The translations under genes were made by a program, and so were the position numbers. DNA of 64,000 bases, from assembly GCF_029846275.1 (NCBI RefSeq), contig NZ_JARVWS010000004.1, forward strand, positions 62,001 through 126,000. The letters run 5' to 3'. Numbering within the stretch: the stretch's first letter is position 1; every line of letters starts with the position of its first letter. The DNA comes from Nocardioides sp. CER19. Lineage in GTDB: Bacteria > Actinomycetota > Actinomycetes > Propionibacteriales > Nocardioidaceae. Shown here in pieces: positions 55,974 to 64,000 of the stretch. The notes beneath the pieces are model-generated. The model was not told the origin of the DNA. It saw nothing but the letters and a program-made list of their open reading frames with translations, and made no database searches.

Positions 55974-57223
55974 GACTTCTTGCCCCGCTCCGAGCGCGAC
56001 TGCCGGGTCGGCTGCTGCCGGCCGGAGGCACCGCTCTGGCGGAGAGGACCACGTGCCGGCGGGGCGGTCCGCCCCTGACCGAGGCGGGTCGCCGTGGTGT
56101 CGCTACGCGGGCGCGACGGGGTGGTGTCGACCTCGAGCTCGAGGTCCTCGTCGAGCTCCCGCGGCGCCTCGTCGGCGACGGGCATGTCCTCCTTGAACGT
56201 CGGCACCGAGGCGTAGCGGTCGGCCTGCGCGCGGGCACGGGCACGCGCGCGCTTCTCCGCGAGCTTGACGTCGGACTCGTTGGACTTGAGGTGGACCAGG
56301 ATGCGCGGAGCCACCCAGACCGACGAGAAGACGCCGGCGGCCATGCCGACGAACTGCGCCAGCGCCAGGTCCTTGAGCGAGGACGCGCCCAGCTGCACGG
56401 CGCTGACGTAGAGGATCGCGCCGATCGGGATGAGCGCCACGATGCCGGTGTTGATCGACCGGGCGAGCGTCTGGTTGACGGCCAGGTTCGCCGCCTCGGC
56501 GTACGTCGTCCGCGACTCGCGCAGGTTGCGGGTGTTCTCGCGGATCTTGTCGAACACCACGACCGTGTCGTAGAGCGAGAAGCCGAGGATCGCCAGCAGA
56601 CCGGTGACCGCCGACGGGGTCACCGAGAACCCGGAGAGCGAGTAGACGCCCATCGTGATGACGATGTCGTGGAACAGCGCGGCGAGCGCTGCCAGCGACA
56701 TCTTCCACTCACGGAAGTAGAGCCCGATGAAGAGCATCACCAGGACGAGGAAGACGCCGACGCCGATGAGGGCGCGCTGGGCGACCTCCTGGCCCCAGCT
56801 GGCGCCGATCGAGGACGGAGAGATCTGCTCGGCCGGGTTCGTGATGGTGACCGTCGACTCGATGACGTCGGTCATCTGCTTGTTGCCCGCGACGTTGAGC
56901 TCCTCGGTCACGATCGTGATGCCCGAGGTACCGGACGTCGAGACCGTCGGCTCGTGGGCGCCCGGGATGTCGGCCGCGACGATCGCCTCGCGGAGCTTGT
57001 CGACCGTGGCCTGGTTGGCCTGGGACGAGGTGAGGCCGTCCACCTTGTACTGCGTGCCGCCGGTGAACTCGACGCCGAAGTTGAACCCGTTGAGGATCAC
57101 CACGAGCAGCGCCGCGAGGACGATGCCACCGGAGATGGAGTACCAGAGCGGGCGCTTGTGGACGAAGTCGATCGACTTGCGGCCGGTGTAGAGCTCGTTG
57201 CCGAGCCTGGAGAACTTGCCCAT
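55970..57223 (-). CDS. secF: Protein translocase subunit SecF
   Basis: 417 residues. Six membrane helices; the first periplasmic domain begins NFGVEFTGGTQYKVDG. FHDIVITMGVYSLSGF and SLYDTVVVFDKIREN are RND-family motifs of SecDF. A long disordered basic C-terminal tail (GRTAPPARGPLRQSG) is usual in actinobacteria. Shares one base with secD. Works with SecD and YajC to pull exported proteins using proton flux. Confidence 0.96.
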   Translation of the reverse strand: MGKFSRLGNELYTGRKSIDFVHKRPLWYSISGGIVLAALLVVILNGFNFGVEFTGGTQYKVDGLTSSQANQATVDKLREAIVAADIPGAHEPTVSTSGTSGITIVTEELNVAGNKQMTDVIESTVTITNPAEQISPSSIGASWGQEVAQRALIGVGVFLVLVMLFIGLYFREWKMSLAALAALFHDIVITMGVYSLSGFSVTPSAVTGLLAILGFSLYDTVVVFDKIRENTRNLRESRTTYAEAANLAVNQTLARSINTGIVALIPIGAILYVSAVQLGASSLKDLALAQFVGMAAGVFSSVWVAPRILVHLKSNESDVKLAEKRARARARAQADRYASVPTFKEDMPVADEAPRELDEDLELEVDTTPSRPRSDTTATRLGQGRTAPPARGPLRQSGASGRQQPTRQSRSERGKKS

Positions 57224-58905
57224 CAGGCCTTACCTCCCACGGCGACGGGGGCGTCGGTGCCGAGCGTCTCGGGACTCAGCCCGGAGAGCTTGCCACCGGC
57301 GTTGAAGAAGCGGAACCGCGCGAACCACGACACGAGCGGCTTGGTGAACCAGAACAGGACCGCGAGGTCGATGACCGTCGAGAGACCCAGCGCGAAGCCG
57401 AAGCCCTTCACGACGCCGGTGGCGAAGAAGTAGAGGATCGCGGCCGACAGCAGCGACACGATGCTCGCGCCGATTCGGGTGTGCCGGGCGCGCACCCAGC
57501 CCGTCTCCACGGCCACCCGCATCGACTTCCCGTCGCGCATCTCGTCACGGATGCGCTCGAAGAAGATGATGAACGAGTCGGCCGTGATGCCCACGGCGAT
57601 GATCAGGCCCGCGATGCCGGGCAGCGTCAGCGTGAACCCGGCGGTCTTGCTCAGCAGCAGCACCATCGCGTAGGTCCACAGGGCGGCGACCGAGAGCGAC
57701 GAGAGCACCACGATGCCGAGACCGCGGTAGTAGAAGAGGCAGTAGATCATCACGAGCCCGAGACCGAGCGCGCCGGCGATGAGGCCGGTGTTGAGCTGGT
57801 TGCCGGCGAGCGTCGGGCCGACGACCTCGACGGACGTCCCCGACTTCTTGAACGCGATCGGCAGGGAGCCGTACTTCAGGCTGGTCGCGAGGCTCTTCGC
57901 CTCGGTCTGGTCGAAGTCACCGGTGATCTGCGCGCCGCCGCTGATGCGGGACGACGCCGTCGGGGCCGACAGCACCTGGCCGTCGAGCACGATCGCGAAC
58001 CGCTGACCGGTGTTGGCGATCGTGCCGGTGGCGTCGGCGAAGGTCTTCCGGCCGTGGCCGTTGAAGTCGAGCGTGACGACGTACTGCACCTGGTTCTGCG
58101 GGATGCCGTAGCTCGCGTCGGTCAGGTCGGTGCCCTCGATGATCGCCGGCGAGAGCAGGTACTTCTCGGTGCCGTCGGGGTTGCACGTGATCAGCGGCTG
58201 GGACGGGTCGTCCTTGATCTCCGCCGTGGTCGTGGGGCACTGGAAGTCGTTGAACTTCTGGGCCCACTCGGCCGGCGGGTTGTTCATGAACGCGACGGCC
58301 TGGTCGAACGTCGACTTGTCCGAGCTCGACCCGGCGGAGCCGGTCGGGGACGCGGTCGGCGAGGTCGTCGGCGAGGTCGTCGGCGAGGTCGTCGGGGACG
58401 TGGTCGGCGACGGGGTGGTGTCGGCCTTGCCGAAACCGACGGGCGCACGCGGCGCCGCCGCCGGCGAGGTGGGCGCAGCCGCGCCGGACGGGACCGTCTG
58501 GCCGGTGCTGGGAGATGTCGTCGACGTGCCGGAGCCACAGGCACTGGAGGAGTCACACGCCACGAGCCGGAAGCGCATCTGCGCCTGGCGGGCGACGGTG
58601 TTGACGAGGTCCTGCCGGTTCTTTCCGGGGATCTCGACGACGATCAGGTTGTTGCCCTGGGTCGTGACACTCGCCTCGGAGACGCCCGAGCCGTTGACGC
58701 GCTGGTCGATGATCCCCTTCGCCTCGTCGAGGTTCTCCTTGCTGGGGTTCCCGGCCGCCACGAGCGTGATGCGGGTACCGCCCTGGAGGTCCAGGCCGAG
58801 CTGCGGCTTCCAGCTGCCGCCGAGGGCGACCAGCCCGTAGGCGATCGCCAGCCCCAGGAAGAACGCCGCCAGGGTGCGCCCTGGCTTGCGCGTCTTTGGT
58901 GCCAT
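57223..58905 (-). CDS. secD: Protein translocase subunit SecD
   Basis: 560 residues. LGLDLQGGTRITLVA starts the periplasmic part, and GIAGLIIAVGITADSFIIFFERIRDE is the conserved helix/loop. An unusual Thr-Ser-Pro run (about residues 166-190, TSPTTSPTTSPTT) comes from a 12-base tandem repeat at about 58350-58410 and lies in the periplasmic domain. The frame is intact. Immediately follows yajC (five bases). Confidence 0.95.
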   Translation of the reverse strand: MAPKTRKPGRTLAAFFLGLAIAYGLVALGGSWKPQLGLDLQGGTRITLVAAGNPSKENLDEAKGIIDQRVNGSGVSEASVTTQGNNLIVVEIPGKNRQDLVNTVARQAQMRFRLVACDSSSACGSGTSTTSPSTGQTVPSGAAAPTSPAAAPRAPVGFGKADTTPSPTTSPTTSPTTSPTTSPTASPTGSAGSSSDKSTFDQAVAFMNNPPAEWAQKFNDFQCPTTTAEIKDDPSQPLITCNPDGTEKYLLSPAIIEGTDLTDASYGIPQNQVQYVVTLDFNGHGRKTFADATGTIANTGQRFAIVLDGQVLSAPTASSRISGGAQITGDFDQTEAKSLATSLKYGSLPIAFKKSGTSVEVVGPTLAGNQLNTGLIAGALGLGLVMIYCLFYYRGLGIVVLSSLSVAALWTYAMVLLLSKTAGFTLTLPGIAGLIIAVGITADSFIIFFERIRDEMRDGKSMRVAVETGWVRARHTRIGASIVSLLSAAILYFFATGVVKGFGFALGLSTVIDLAVLFWFTKPLVSWFARFRFFNAGGKLSGLSPETLGTDAPVAVGGKA

Positions 58906-58910
58906 CGTTG

Positions 58911-59243
58911 TCAGTTCTCCTCAGAGTCGGCGGTCTCGCCGGACTCCGGCTCAGCGCTGTCGCGCGTGTCCGTTTCGGTCCCGGTCGTCGTGATCACCTG
59001 GGCGATCGCGCCGCGGGCGACCTTGACGGTCACCCCCTGGGCGATCTCGACCAGGATGTGGTCGTCGTGCGTGCTGCTCACCGTGCCGAAGATGCCCGAC
59101 GTGAGCATCACGTCGTTCCCTGCGGACAACGAGGACTGCAGGTGCCGAAGTTCCCGCTGCCGCCGCTGCTGTGGGCGGAGGATCAGGAGCCAGAAGACGG
59201 CGATGATCAGGACGAAGGGCAGCAGAGCGCCAAGTGAGCCCAC
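58911..59243 (-). CDS. yajC: Preprotein translocase subunit YajC
   Basis: 110 residues. One membrane helix (LLPFVLIIAVFWLLILRPQQ), then a basic turn RRQRELRHLQ and a domain with GIFGTVSSTHDDHILVEIA. Acidic tail. GTG at 59243 with GGAGAG upstream. yajC-secD-secF is the standard export-accessory operon. Confidence 0.94.
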   Translation of the reverse strand: MGSLGALLPFVLIIAVFWLLILRPQQRRQRELRHLQSSLSAGNDVMLTSGIFGTVSSTHDDHILVEIAQGVTVKVARGAIAQVITTTGTETDTRDSAEPESGETADSEEN

Positions 59244-59276
59244 GGGGGTTTCTCTCCAGCTGACAACGGGAACAGT

Positions 59277-59321
59277 GCCGACGCGAGTCGGCCGACGGGC
59301 AAGTCTAGCCACGGGCGTGGC
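59277..59321 (-). terminator. Two small hairpins after ruvB
   Basis: GCCGAC/GTCGGC with a GCGA loop (59277-59292) and GCCAC/GTGGC with a GGGC loop (59308-59321), in the 109 bases between ruvB and yajC. Weak, no U-tract; possible intrinsic terminator. Confidence 0.35.
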
Positions 59322-59352
59322 CTGTGCCACGAATTGGCAAAGAACCCGCGCG

Positions 59353-60426
59353 TCAGTCCTGGAAGAGAGCTTCCTGTCCCGGGGCGACCGGCGGCGGCGT
59401 GAGCCCGAGGTGGGACCAGGCCGCCGGGGTGGCGACCCGCCCGCGCGGCGTACGGGCGAGGAAGCCGTTGCGGACGAGGAACGGCTCGGCGACCTCCTCG
59501 ACGGTCTCCCGCTCCTCCCCCACGGCGACAGCGAGCGTCGAGAGGCCGACGGGCCCACCGCCGAAGCGGCGGCAGAGGACGTCGATCACCGCCCGGTCGA
59601 GGCGGTCGAGACCGAGCTCGTCGACCTCGTAGAGGTCGAGCGCGGCGCTGGCGACGTCGAGCGTGACGACGCCGTCGGCACGGACCTGCGCGAAGTCGCG
59701 CACCCGGCGCAGGAGCCGGTTGGCGATGCGCGGCGTGCCGCGGGAGCGGGAGGCGATCTCGGCCGCGCCCTCGTCGGTGAGCTCGACCCCGAGCAGGCCG
59801 GCCGAGCGGTGCACGATGAGGTCCAGCTCCGTCGGCTCGTAGAACTCCAGGTGGCCGGTGAAGCCGAACCTGTCGCGCAGCGGGCCGGGCAGGAGCCCGG
59901 CGCGGGTCGTCGCGCCGACGAGCGTGAACGGCGGGATCTCCAGCGGGATCGACGTGGCGCCGGGGCCCTTGCCGATGACGACGTCGACCCGGAAGTCCTC
60001 CATCGCCATGTAGAGCATCTCCTCGGCCGGCCGCGACATCCGGTGGATCTCGTCGACGAAGAGGACGTCGCCCTCGTTCATGCCGGAGAGGATCGAGGCG
60101 AGGTCGCCCGCATGGGTGATGGCCGGGCCGGACGTCAGCCGGAGCGGGGTGCTCATCTCGGAGGCGATGATCATCGCGAGGGTCGTCTTGCCCAGTCCGG
60201 GCGGGCCGGACAGCAGCACGTGGTCGGGCGTCCTCCCCCGCTGCCGGGCGGCCTCGAGCACGAGACCGAGCTGCTCCCTCACCCGCGTCTGACCGACGAC
60301 CTCGTCGAGGGTGCGCGGTCGCAGCGCCGCCTCGACGGCCCGCTCGTCACCCTCGGCCTCGGCGGCGGTCAGCCGGTTGAGGTGGGCGGACTCGGCCGCC
60401 GCCAGCTCGTCTTCGTGGAACGCCAT
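59353..60426 (-). CDS. ruvB: Holliday junction branch migration helicase RuvB
   Basis: 357 residues. AAA+ motor: Walker A SGPPGLGKTTLAM, Walker B VLFVDEIHRMSR, sensor and arginine-finger region VGATTRAGLLPGPLRDRF, and the C-terminal winged helix RTPRGRVATPAAW. The N-terminus is slightly longer than in E. coli. Three bases after the ruvA stop. Confidence 0.98.
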   Translation of the reverse strand: MAFHEDELAAAESAHLNRLTAAEAEGDERAVEAALRPRTLDEVVGQTRVREQLGLVLEAARQRGRTPDHVLLSGPPGLGKTTLAMIIASEMSTPLRLTSGPAITHAGDLASILSGMNEGDVLFVDEIHRMSRPAEEMLYMAMEDFRVDVVIGKGPGATSIPLEIPPFTLVGATTRAGLLPGPLRDRFGFTGHLEFYEPTELDLIVHRSAGLLGVELTDEGAAEIASRSRGTPRIANRLLRRVRDFAQVRADGVVTLDVASAALDLYEVDELGLDRLDRAVIDVLCRRFGGGPVGLSTLAVAVGEERETVEEVAEPFLVRNGFLARTPRGRVATPAAWSHLGLTPPPVAPGQEALFQD

Positions 60427-60429
60427 CGG

Positions 60430-61023
60430 CTACGCCTTGCTCAGGCCCTGGAGCGCGGCGCGCAGCAGGGCGCTGACGTCGGGCGTCCCGTCCGGGTCGG
60501 GTACGCCGGCCACCGCACGCTCGGCGTCCTTGGCGTTGTAGCCGAGACCCTGCAGCGCCTCCGCGACCTGGTCGCGCCACGGCGCGGCGGCGGCCGGGGC
60601 GGCCGCCGCCGCGCGGCCGACCGGTGCTCCGATCCGGTCCTTGAGCTCCAGGATGATCCGCTGGGCGCCCTTCTGGCCGATGCCCGGGACCTTGGTGAGC
60701 GTCTTGACGTCGTCGCCGGCCACCGCGACGCGCAACGTGTCGGGCGTGAGCACGGCGAGCATGGCCTGGGCCAGCTTGGGTCCGACACCGGAGGCGGTCT
60801 GCACCAGCTCGAAGAGCGACTTCTCGTCCTCGTCGGCGAAGCCGAACAGCGTGAGCGAGTCCTCGCGCACGACGAGCGAGGTCGGAAGAGTCGCCTCGTG
60901 GCCGGTCCTCAGGCCAGCCAACGTGCCGGGCGTGCAGAGCAGCTCGAGCCCGATACCACCCACCTCGACGACGGCGCTGGACAGGGTCACGGCGGCGACG
61001 GTGCCGCGGACGTGGGCGATCAT
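60430..61023 (-). CDS. ruvA: Holliday junction branch migration protein RuvA
   Basis: 197 residues. The N-terminal OB-fold (MIAHVRGTVAAVTLSSAVVE), two helix-hairpin-helix motifs (GVGPKLAQAMLA, VPGIGQKGAQRII) and the C-terminal UBA-like domain (EALQGLGYNAKDAERAV) joined by an Ala/Pro linker. ATG overlaps the ruvC stop by four bases. Confidence 0.97.
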   Translation of the reverse strand: MIAHVRGTVAAVTLSSAVVEVGGIGLELLCTPGTLAGLRTGHEATLPTSLVVREDSLTLFGFADEDEKSLFELVQTASGVGPKLAQAMLAVLTPDTLRVAVAGDDVKTLTKVPGIGQKGAQRIILELKDRIGAPVGRAAAAAPAAAAPWRDQVAEALQGLGYNAKDAERAVAGVPDPDGTPDVSALLRAALQGLSKA

Positions 61024-61553
61024 CGTGTCCTTCCTGCAGCAGCCATCGCTGCTGCCTGAGCTGCGTCGATCCTGGCCTGGGCACCGCCCCGCCAGATGTG
61101 CGTGATGGCCAGCGCCAGTGCGTCGGCGGCGTCGGCCGGCTTCGGCATCGCGTCCAGCCGGAGGATGCGGGTGACCATCGCGCCGACCTGGGCCTTGTCG
61201 GCCCGGCCGTTGCCGGAGACGGCTGCCTTGACCTCCGACGGCGTGTGGAGCGCGACCGGGATCCCCCGGCGTGCCGCGCACACCATCGCCAGCCCGCTCG
61301 CCTGCGCCGTCCCCATGATCGTCGAGACGTCGGAGCGCGCGAAGATCCGCTCCACCGCGACCGCGTCGGGGCGGTGCTCCTCGATCCAGGCCTCGATGCC
61401 CTTCTCGATCGTCACCAGACGTTCGGGCACCGCCAGCGTGCTCGTCGTCCGGATGACGCCGACGTCGACGAGCCCGAGCGGACGACCGACCTGGCCCTCC
61501 ACCACACCCATGCCGCAGCGGGTCAGGCCGGGGTCGATCCCGAGGACGCGCAT
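61020..61553 (-). CDS. ruvC: Crossover junction endodeoxyribonuclease RuvC
   Basis: 177 residues. Catalytic acids lie in VLGIDPGLTRCG (Asp7), AVAVERIF (Glu) and PADAADALALAITH (two Asp). Resolves Holliday junctions with RuvAB. ATG at 61553; longer starts lie in the palindromic repeat and are rejected. Confidence 0.97.
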   Translation of the reverse strand: MRVLGIDPGLTRCGMGVVEGQVGRPLGLVDVGVIRTTSTLAVPERLVTIEKGIEAWIEEHRPDAVAVERIFARSDVSTIMGTAQASGLAMVCAARRGIPVALHTPSEVKAAVSGNGRADKAQVGAMVTRILRLDAMPKPADAADALALAITHIWRGGAQARIDAAQAAAMAAAGRTR

Positions 61554-61635
61554 CAGGCCGCTCCGAGCGTCGAACACATGTTCGCAGGCTACCTGTTCCG
61601 GGGCGGGTGTCTCGGTGCGACACGCGCCGGTTGGT

Positions 61636-61721
61636 TCATCGAGGTATGCCGGGAAATGCACACTTCCCGCGCGGAACTCCGCACGGGAAGTGAGCATTCG
61701 TCTGCATACCTCGATGAGCAT
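61636..61721. repeat. Nested palindromic element, copy 2
   Basis: Same architecture as 14831-14920. Outer arms TCATCGAGGTATGC (61636-61649) and its complement (61704-61717); inner arms CACTTCCCG (61661-61669) and CGGGAAGTG (61684-61692); central GCGGA..TCCGC. It lies 17 bases after the yebC stop, before ruvC. Confidence 0.88.
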
Positions 61722-61738
61722 GCACCGCGAGCAGACCC

Positions 61739-62506
61739 TCAGGCGTCGATCTCCTCGAGCACCTCGTCGGGGATGTCGGCGTTGCTGAAGACGTTCTGCA
61801 CGTCGTCGAGGTCGTCGATGACGTCGACCAGCTTCATCACCTTGGTGGCGGCGGTGGCGTCGCCGACCGGGATGTCCATGGTCGCGACGAACTCGACGTC
61901 GGCCGAGTCGTAGTCGATGCCGGCGGCCTGGAGCGCCGTACGGACGGCGACGAGGTCGGTGGCCTCGGACTGCACCTGGAAGGAGTCACCGAGGTCGCTG
62001 ACGTCCTCGGCACCGGCGTCGAGGGTGGCCTCGAGGACGGCGTCCTCGTCGACCTCCTTGCCCTCCTGCGACTTCGGGACGACGACGACGCCCTTGCGGT
62101 TGAAGAGCCGCGAGACCGAGCCGGGGTCGGCCATGGTGCCGCCGTTGCGGGTCACGGCGGTGCGGACCTCCATCGCGGCGCGGTTCTTGTTGTCGGTGAG
62201 GCACTCGACGAGGAGGGCGACGCCCTGCGGCCCGTAGACCTCGTACATGATCGTCGTGTAGTCGACGGCGCCGCCGTCGAGGCCGCCGCCGCGCTTGACC
62301 GCGCGGTCGATGTTGTCGTTGGGGACCGACTGCTTCTTGGCCTTCTGGATGGCGTCGTAGAGCGTCGGGTTGCCGGAGGGGTCAGGACCACCCATCTTCG
62401 CCGCGATCTCGATGCTCTTGATCAGCTTGGCGAACAGCTTGCCGCGCTTCGCGTCGATGGCGGCCTTCTTGTGCTTCGTGGTCGCCCATTTGGAGTGGCC
62501 AGACAT
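61739..62506 (-). CDS. yebC: YebC/PmpR family regulator or translation factor
   Basis: 255 residues. GHSKWATTKHKKAAIDAKRG at the N-terminus and the three-domain YebC layout are intact, with IMYEVYGPQGVALLVECLTDN in the middle. Older annotations call it a transcription regulator; work in other bacteria points to ribosome-stall relief. Follows pdxT by 49 bases; a standard neighbour of ruvC. Confidence 0.95.
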   Translation of the reverse strand: MSGHSKWATTKHKKAAIDAKRGKLFAKLIKSIEIAAKMGGPDPSGNPTLYDAIQKAKKQSVPNDNIDRAVKRGGGLDGGAVDYTTIMYEVYGPQGVALLVECLTDNKNRAAMEVRTAVTRNGGTMADPGSVSRLFNRKGVVVVPKSQEGKEVDEDAVLEATLDAGAEDVSDLGDSFQVQSEATDLVAVRTALQAAGIDYDSADVEFVATMDIPVGDATAATKVMKLVDVIDDLDDVQNVFSNADIPDEVLEEIDA

Positions 62507-62555
62507 CAGTCCCTCTTCTTCGTCGGTCGAACGTGGGGATCTTACCGTCGCCCGC

Positions 62556-63146
62556 TCAGCCGAGCAGATCGAGGAAGAGCCGGTGGATGCGGCCGTCGGT
62601 CTCCACCTCGGGGTGGAAGCTGGTCGCCAGCAGCCGCCCCTGCCGTACGGCGACCGGGTGGCCTGCTGCCGTCGCGAGCACCTCGACCCCCGGGCCGGTC
62701 TCCTCGACCCACGGCGCCCGGATGAACACGGCGTGCACCGGGTCGGTCAGCCCGTCGAGGGCGAGCTGCTCCTCGAACGAGTCGACCTGGCGCCCGAAGG
62801 CGTTGCGCCGCACGGTGATGTCCAGCCCGCCGATCGTCTCCTGGCCGGCGGCCCCGTCGACGATGCGGTCGGCCAGCAGGATCATCCCGGCGCAGGTGCC
62901 GAAGGCCGGCATGCCGTCCTTGATCCGGGCGCGCAGCGGCTCGAGCAGGTCGAAGATGCGCGCGAGCTTGGCCATCGTCGTCGACTCGCCGCCGGGGAGG
63001 ATCAAGCCGTCGACCGACTCGAGCTCGGCCGGCCGGCGTACGGCGACCGCCTCGACGCCGAGCGCCGTCAGCGCCGCCAGGTGCTCGCGTACGTCGCCCT
63101 GGAGGGCGAGGACTCCGACCCTCGCTGTGGACAGGCCCGTGCTCAC
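62556..63146 (-). CDS. pdxT: Pyridoxal 5'-phosphate synthase glutaminase subunit
   Basis: 196 residues. Class I amidotransferase: LILPGGESTTMAKLA, nucleophile in GTCAGMILLA, and the His-Glu pair in TSFHPEVETDGRI. Supplies ammonia to PdxS. GTG at 63146 overlaps the pdxS stop. Confidence 0.97.
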   Translation of the reverse strand: MSTGLSTARVGVLALQGDVREHLAALTALGVEAVAVRRPAELESVDGLILPGGESTTMAKLARIFDLLEPLRARIKDGMPAFGTCAGMILLADRIVDGAAGQETIGGLDITVRRNAFGRQVDSFEEQLALDGLTDPVHAVFIRAPWVEETGPGVEVLATAAGHPVAVRQGRLLATSFHPEVETDGRIHRLFLDLLG

Positions 63147-64000
63147 CAGCCGCGCTCGGCGAGCCGGTGCGGCACGGGGATGTCGTCGACGTTGATGCCG
63201 ACCATGGCCTCGCCCAGCCCGCGGGAGACCTTGGCGACCACGTCGGGGTCGTCGAAGAAGGTCGTCGCCTTGACGATCGCCTCGGCCCGCTGGGCGGGGT
63301 TGCCGGACTTGAAGATGCCGGAGCCGACGAAGACACCCTCGGCGCCCAGCTGCATCATCATCGCGGCGTCGGCGGGGGTGGCGATGCCGCCGGCGGTGAA
63401 CAGCACGACCGGGAGCTTGCCGTCGCGGGCGACCTCGCGGACCAGCTCGTAGGGCGCCTGGAGCTCCTTCGCGGCGACGTAGAGCTCGTCCTCGGTGAGC
63501 GCGCCCAGCCGGCGGATCTCCTTGCGGATCGTCCGCATGTGGGTCACGGCGTTGGACACGTCGCCGGTGCCGGCCTCGCCCTTCGACCGGATCATCGCGG
63601 CGCCCTCGGTGATGCGGCGCAGCGCCTCACCGAGGTTGGTGGCGCCGCACACGAACGGCACGGTGAAGGCCCACTTGTCGATGTGGTTCTCGTAGTCGGC
63701 GGGCGTGAGCACCTCCGACTCGTCGATGTAGTCGACGCCGAGGGACTGCAGCACCTGGGCCTCGGCGAAGTGGCCGATGCGGGCCTTGGCCATGACCGGG
63801 ATCGAGACCGCGGAGATGATCCCGTCGATCATGTCCGGGTCGCTCATCCGGGAGACGCCGCCCTGGGCCCGGATGTCGGCGGGTACCCGCTCGAGCGCCA
63901 TGACGGCGACGGCACCGGCGTCCTCGGCGATCTTCGCCTGGTCGGGCGTCACCACGTCCATGATGACGCCGCCCTTGAGCATCTCGGCCATGCCGCGCTT
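63143..64000 (-). CDS. pdxS: Pyridoxal 5'-phosphate synthase subunit, N-terminus cut by window edge
   Basis: At least 285 residues; the frame stays open to the right edge. The preserved start KRGMAEMLKGGVIMDVV shows that about ten or so N-terminal residues are missing. Active-site Lys in MAKARIGHFAEAQ, DESEVLTPADYENHI, and PVVLFTAGGIATPADAA (phosphate loop) are present. Makes PLP from ribose 5-phosphate, glyceraldehyde 3-phosphate and ammonia. An internal ATG at 63991 is not the true start. Confidence 0.97.
   Translation of the reverse strand, partial: KRGMAEMLKGGVIMDVVTPDQAKIAEDAGAVAVMALERVPADIRAQGGVSRMSDPDMIDGIISAVSIPVMAKARIGHFAEAQVLQSLGVDYIDESEVLTPADYENHIDKWAFTVPFVCGATNLGEALRRITEGAAMIRSKGEAGTGDVSNAVTHMRTIRKEIRRLGALTEDELYVAAKELQAPYELVREVARDGKLPVVLFTAGGIATPADAAMMMQLGAEGVFVGSGIFKSGNPAQRAEAIVKATTFFDDPDVVAKVSRGLGEAMVGINVDDIPVPHRLAERGW

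Noticed and set aside
57481..61059. 1,192-residue plus-strand frame opposite secD, yajC, ruvB and ruvA
   Set aside because: It is antisense to four confidently identified genes and has a Gly/Arg/Val-rich, low-complexity composition typical of shadow frames in high-G+C DNA.

Overview
The window is strongly G+C-rich and almost entirely coding. It carries the conserved actinobacterial blocks metK-coaBC-rpoZ-gmk-mihF, pyrR-pyrB-pyrC/carA-carB-pyrD, nusB-efp, aroQ-aroB-aroK-aroC, aroE-mltG-ruvX-alaS, aspS-hisS, and relA-apt-secF-secD-yajC-ruvB-ruvA-ruvC-yebC-pdxT-pdxS. An actinobacterial integration host factor (mihF), an LLM/F420-type oxidoreductase and repeats containing TCGATACGCTCGCT suggest Nocardioidaceae (Nocardioides or a close relative). 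That placement is inference; there is no rRNA here. No tRNA, rRNA, CRISPR array or intact mobile element was seen.

Layout. 1-2503: a secreted thermolysin-family (M4) protease, cut by the left edge. 2536-6427: metK, coaBC, rpoZ, gmk, mihF on the minus strand. 6519-14722: a small lipoprotein, pyrF, an opposed M48-like pseudo-peptidase, pyrD, carB, carA. 14831-18930: a 90-bp nested palindrome, then methyltransferase, DUF1810, pyrC, pyrB, pyrR. carA and pyrR each have a matching PyrR-type leader just before the start codon, so pyrimidine synthesis is probably controlled by translational repression. 18945-25406: a medium-chain reductase, a CsbD-like protein, nusB, efp, a membrane protein, a MocR/YczE divergent pair and an MFS exporter. 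25694-27508: a secreted S55-like serine peptidase with permuted catalytic order. 27515-35578: shikimate genes, an F420-type oxidoreductase, a prepilin peptidase, a scar made of IS30-like and endonuclease remnants, mltG, ruvX. 35578-40533: alaS, two conserved hypothetical genes, rarA. 40559-46919: a peptide ABC transporter whose binding protein has an in-frame amber codon. 47088-50871: aspS, hisS, a metallo-hydrolase. 51024-52250: a DUF349 protein. 52260-53065: repeat arrays enclosing a small GIY-YIG nuclease gene. 53077-64000: stringent response, protein export, Holliday-junction resolution and PLP synthesis; pdxS is cut by the right edge.

Most genes lie on the minus strand in tightly coupled operons with overlapping stop and start codons. 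The most unusual material is repeat biology. Short palindromic repeats sit between genes and inside coding sequences (carB, aroB, coaBC, hisS and others), and one GIY-YIG gene is enclosed by arrays of a related-looking repeat. I propose, as inference only, that this nuclease may have a part in spreading the repeats. Other points to check are the HQLGH pseudo-peptidase, the permuted S55 protein, the two PyrR leaders and the amber codon in the binding-protein gene.
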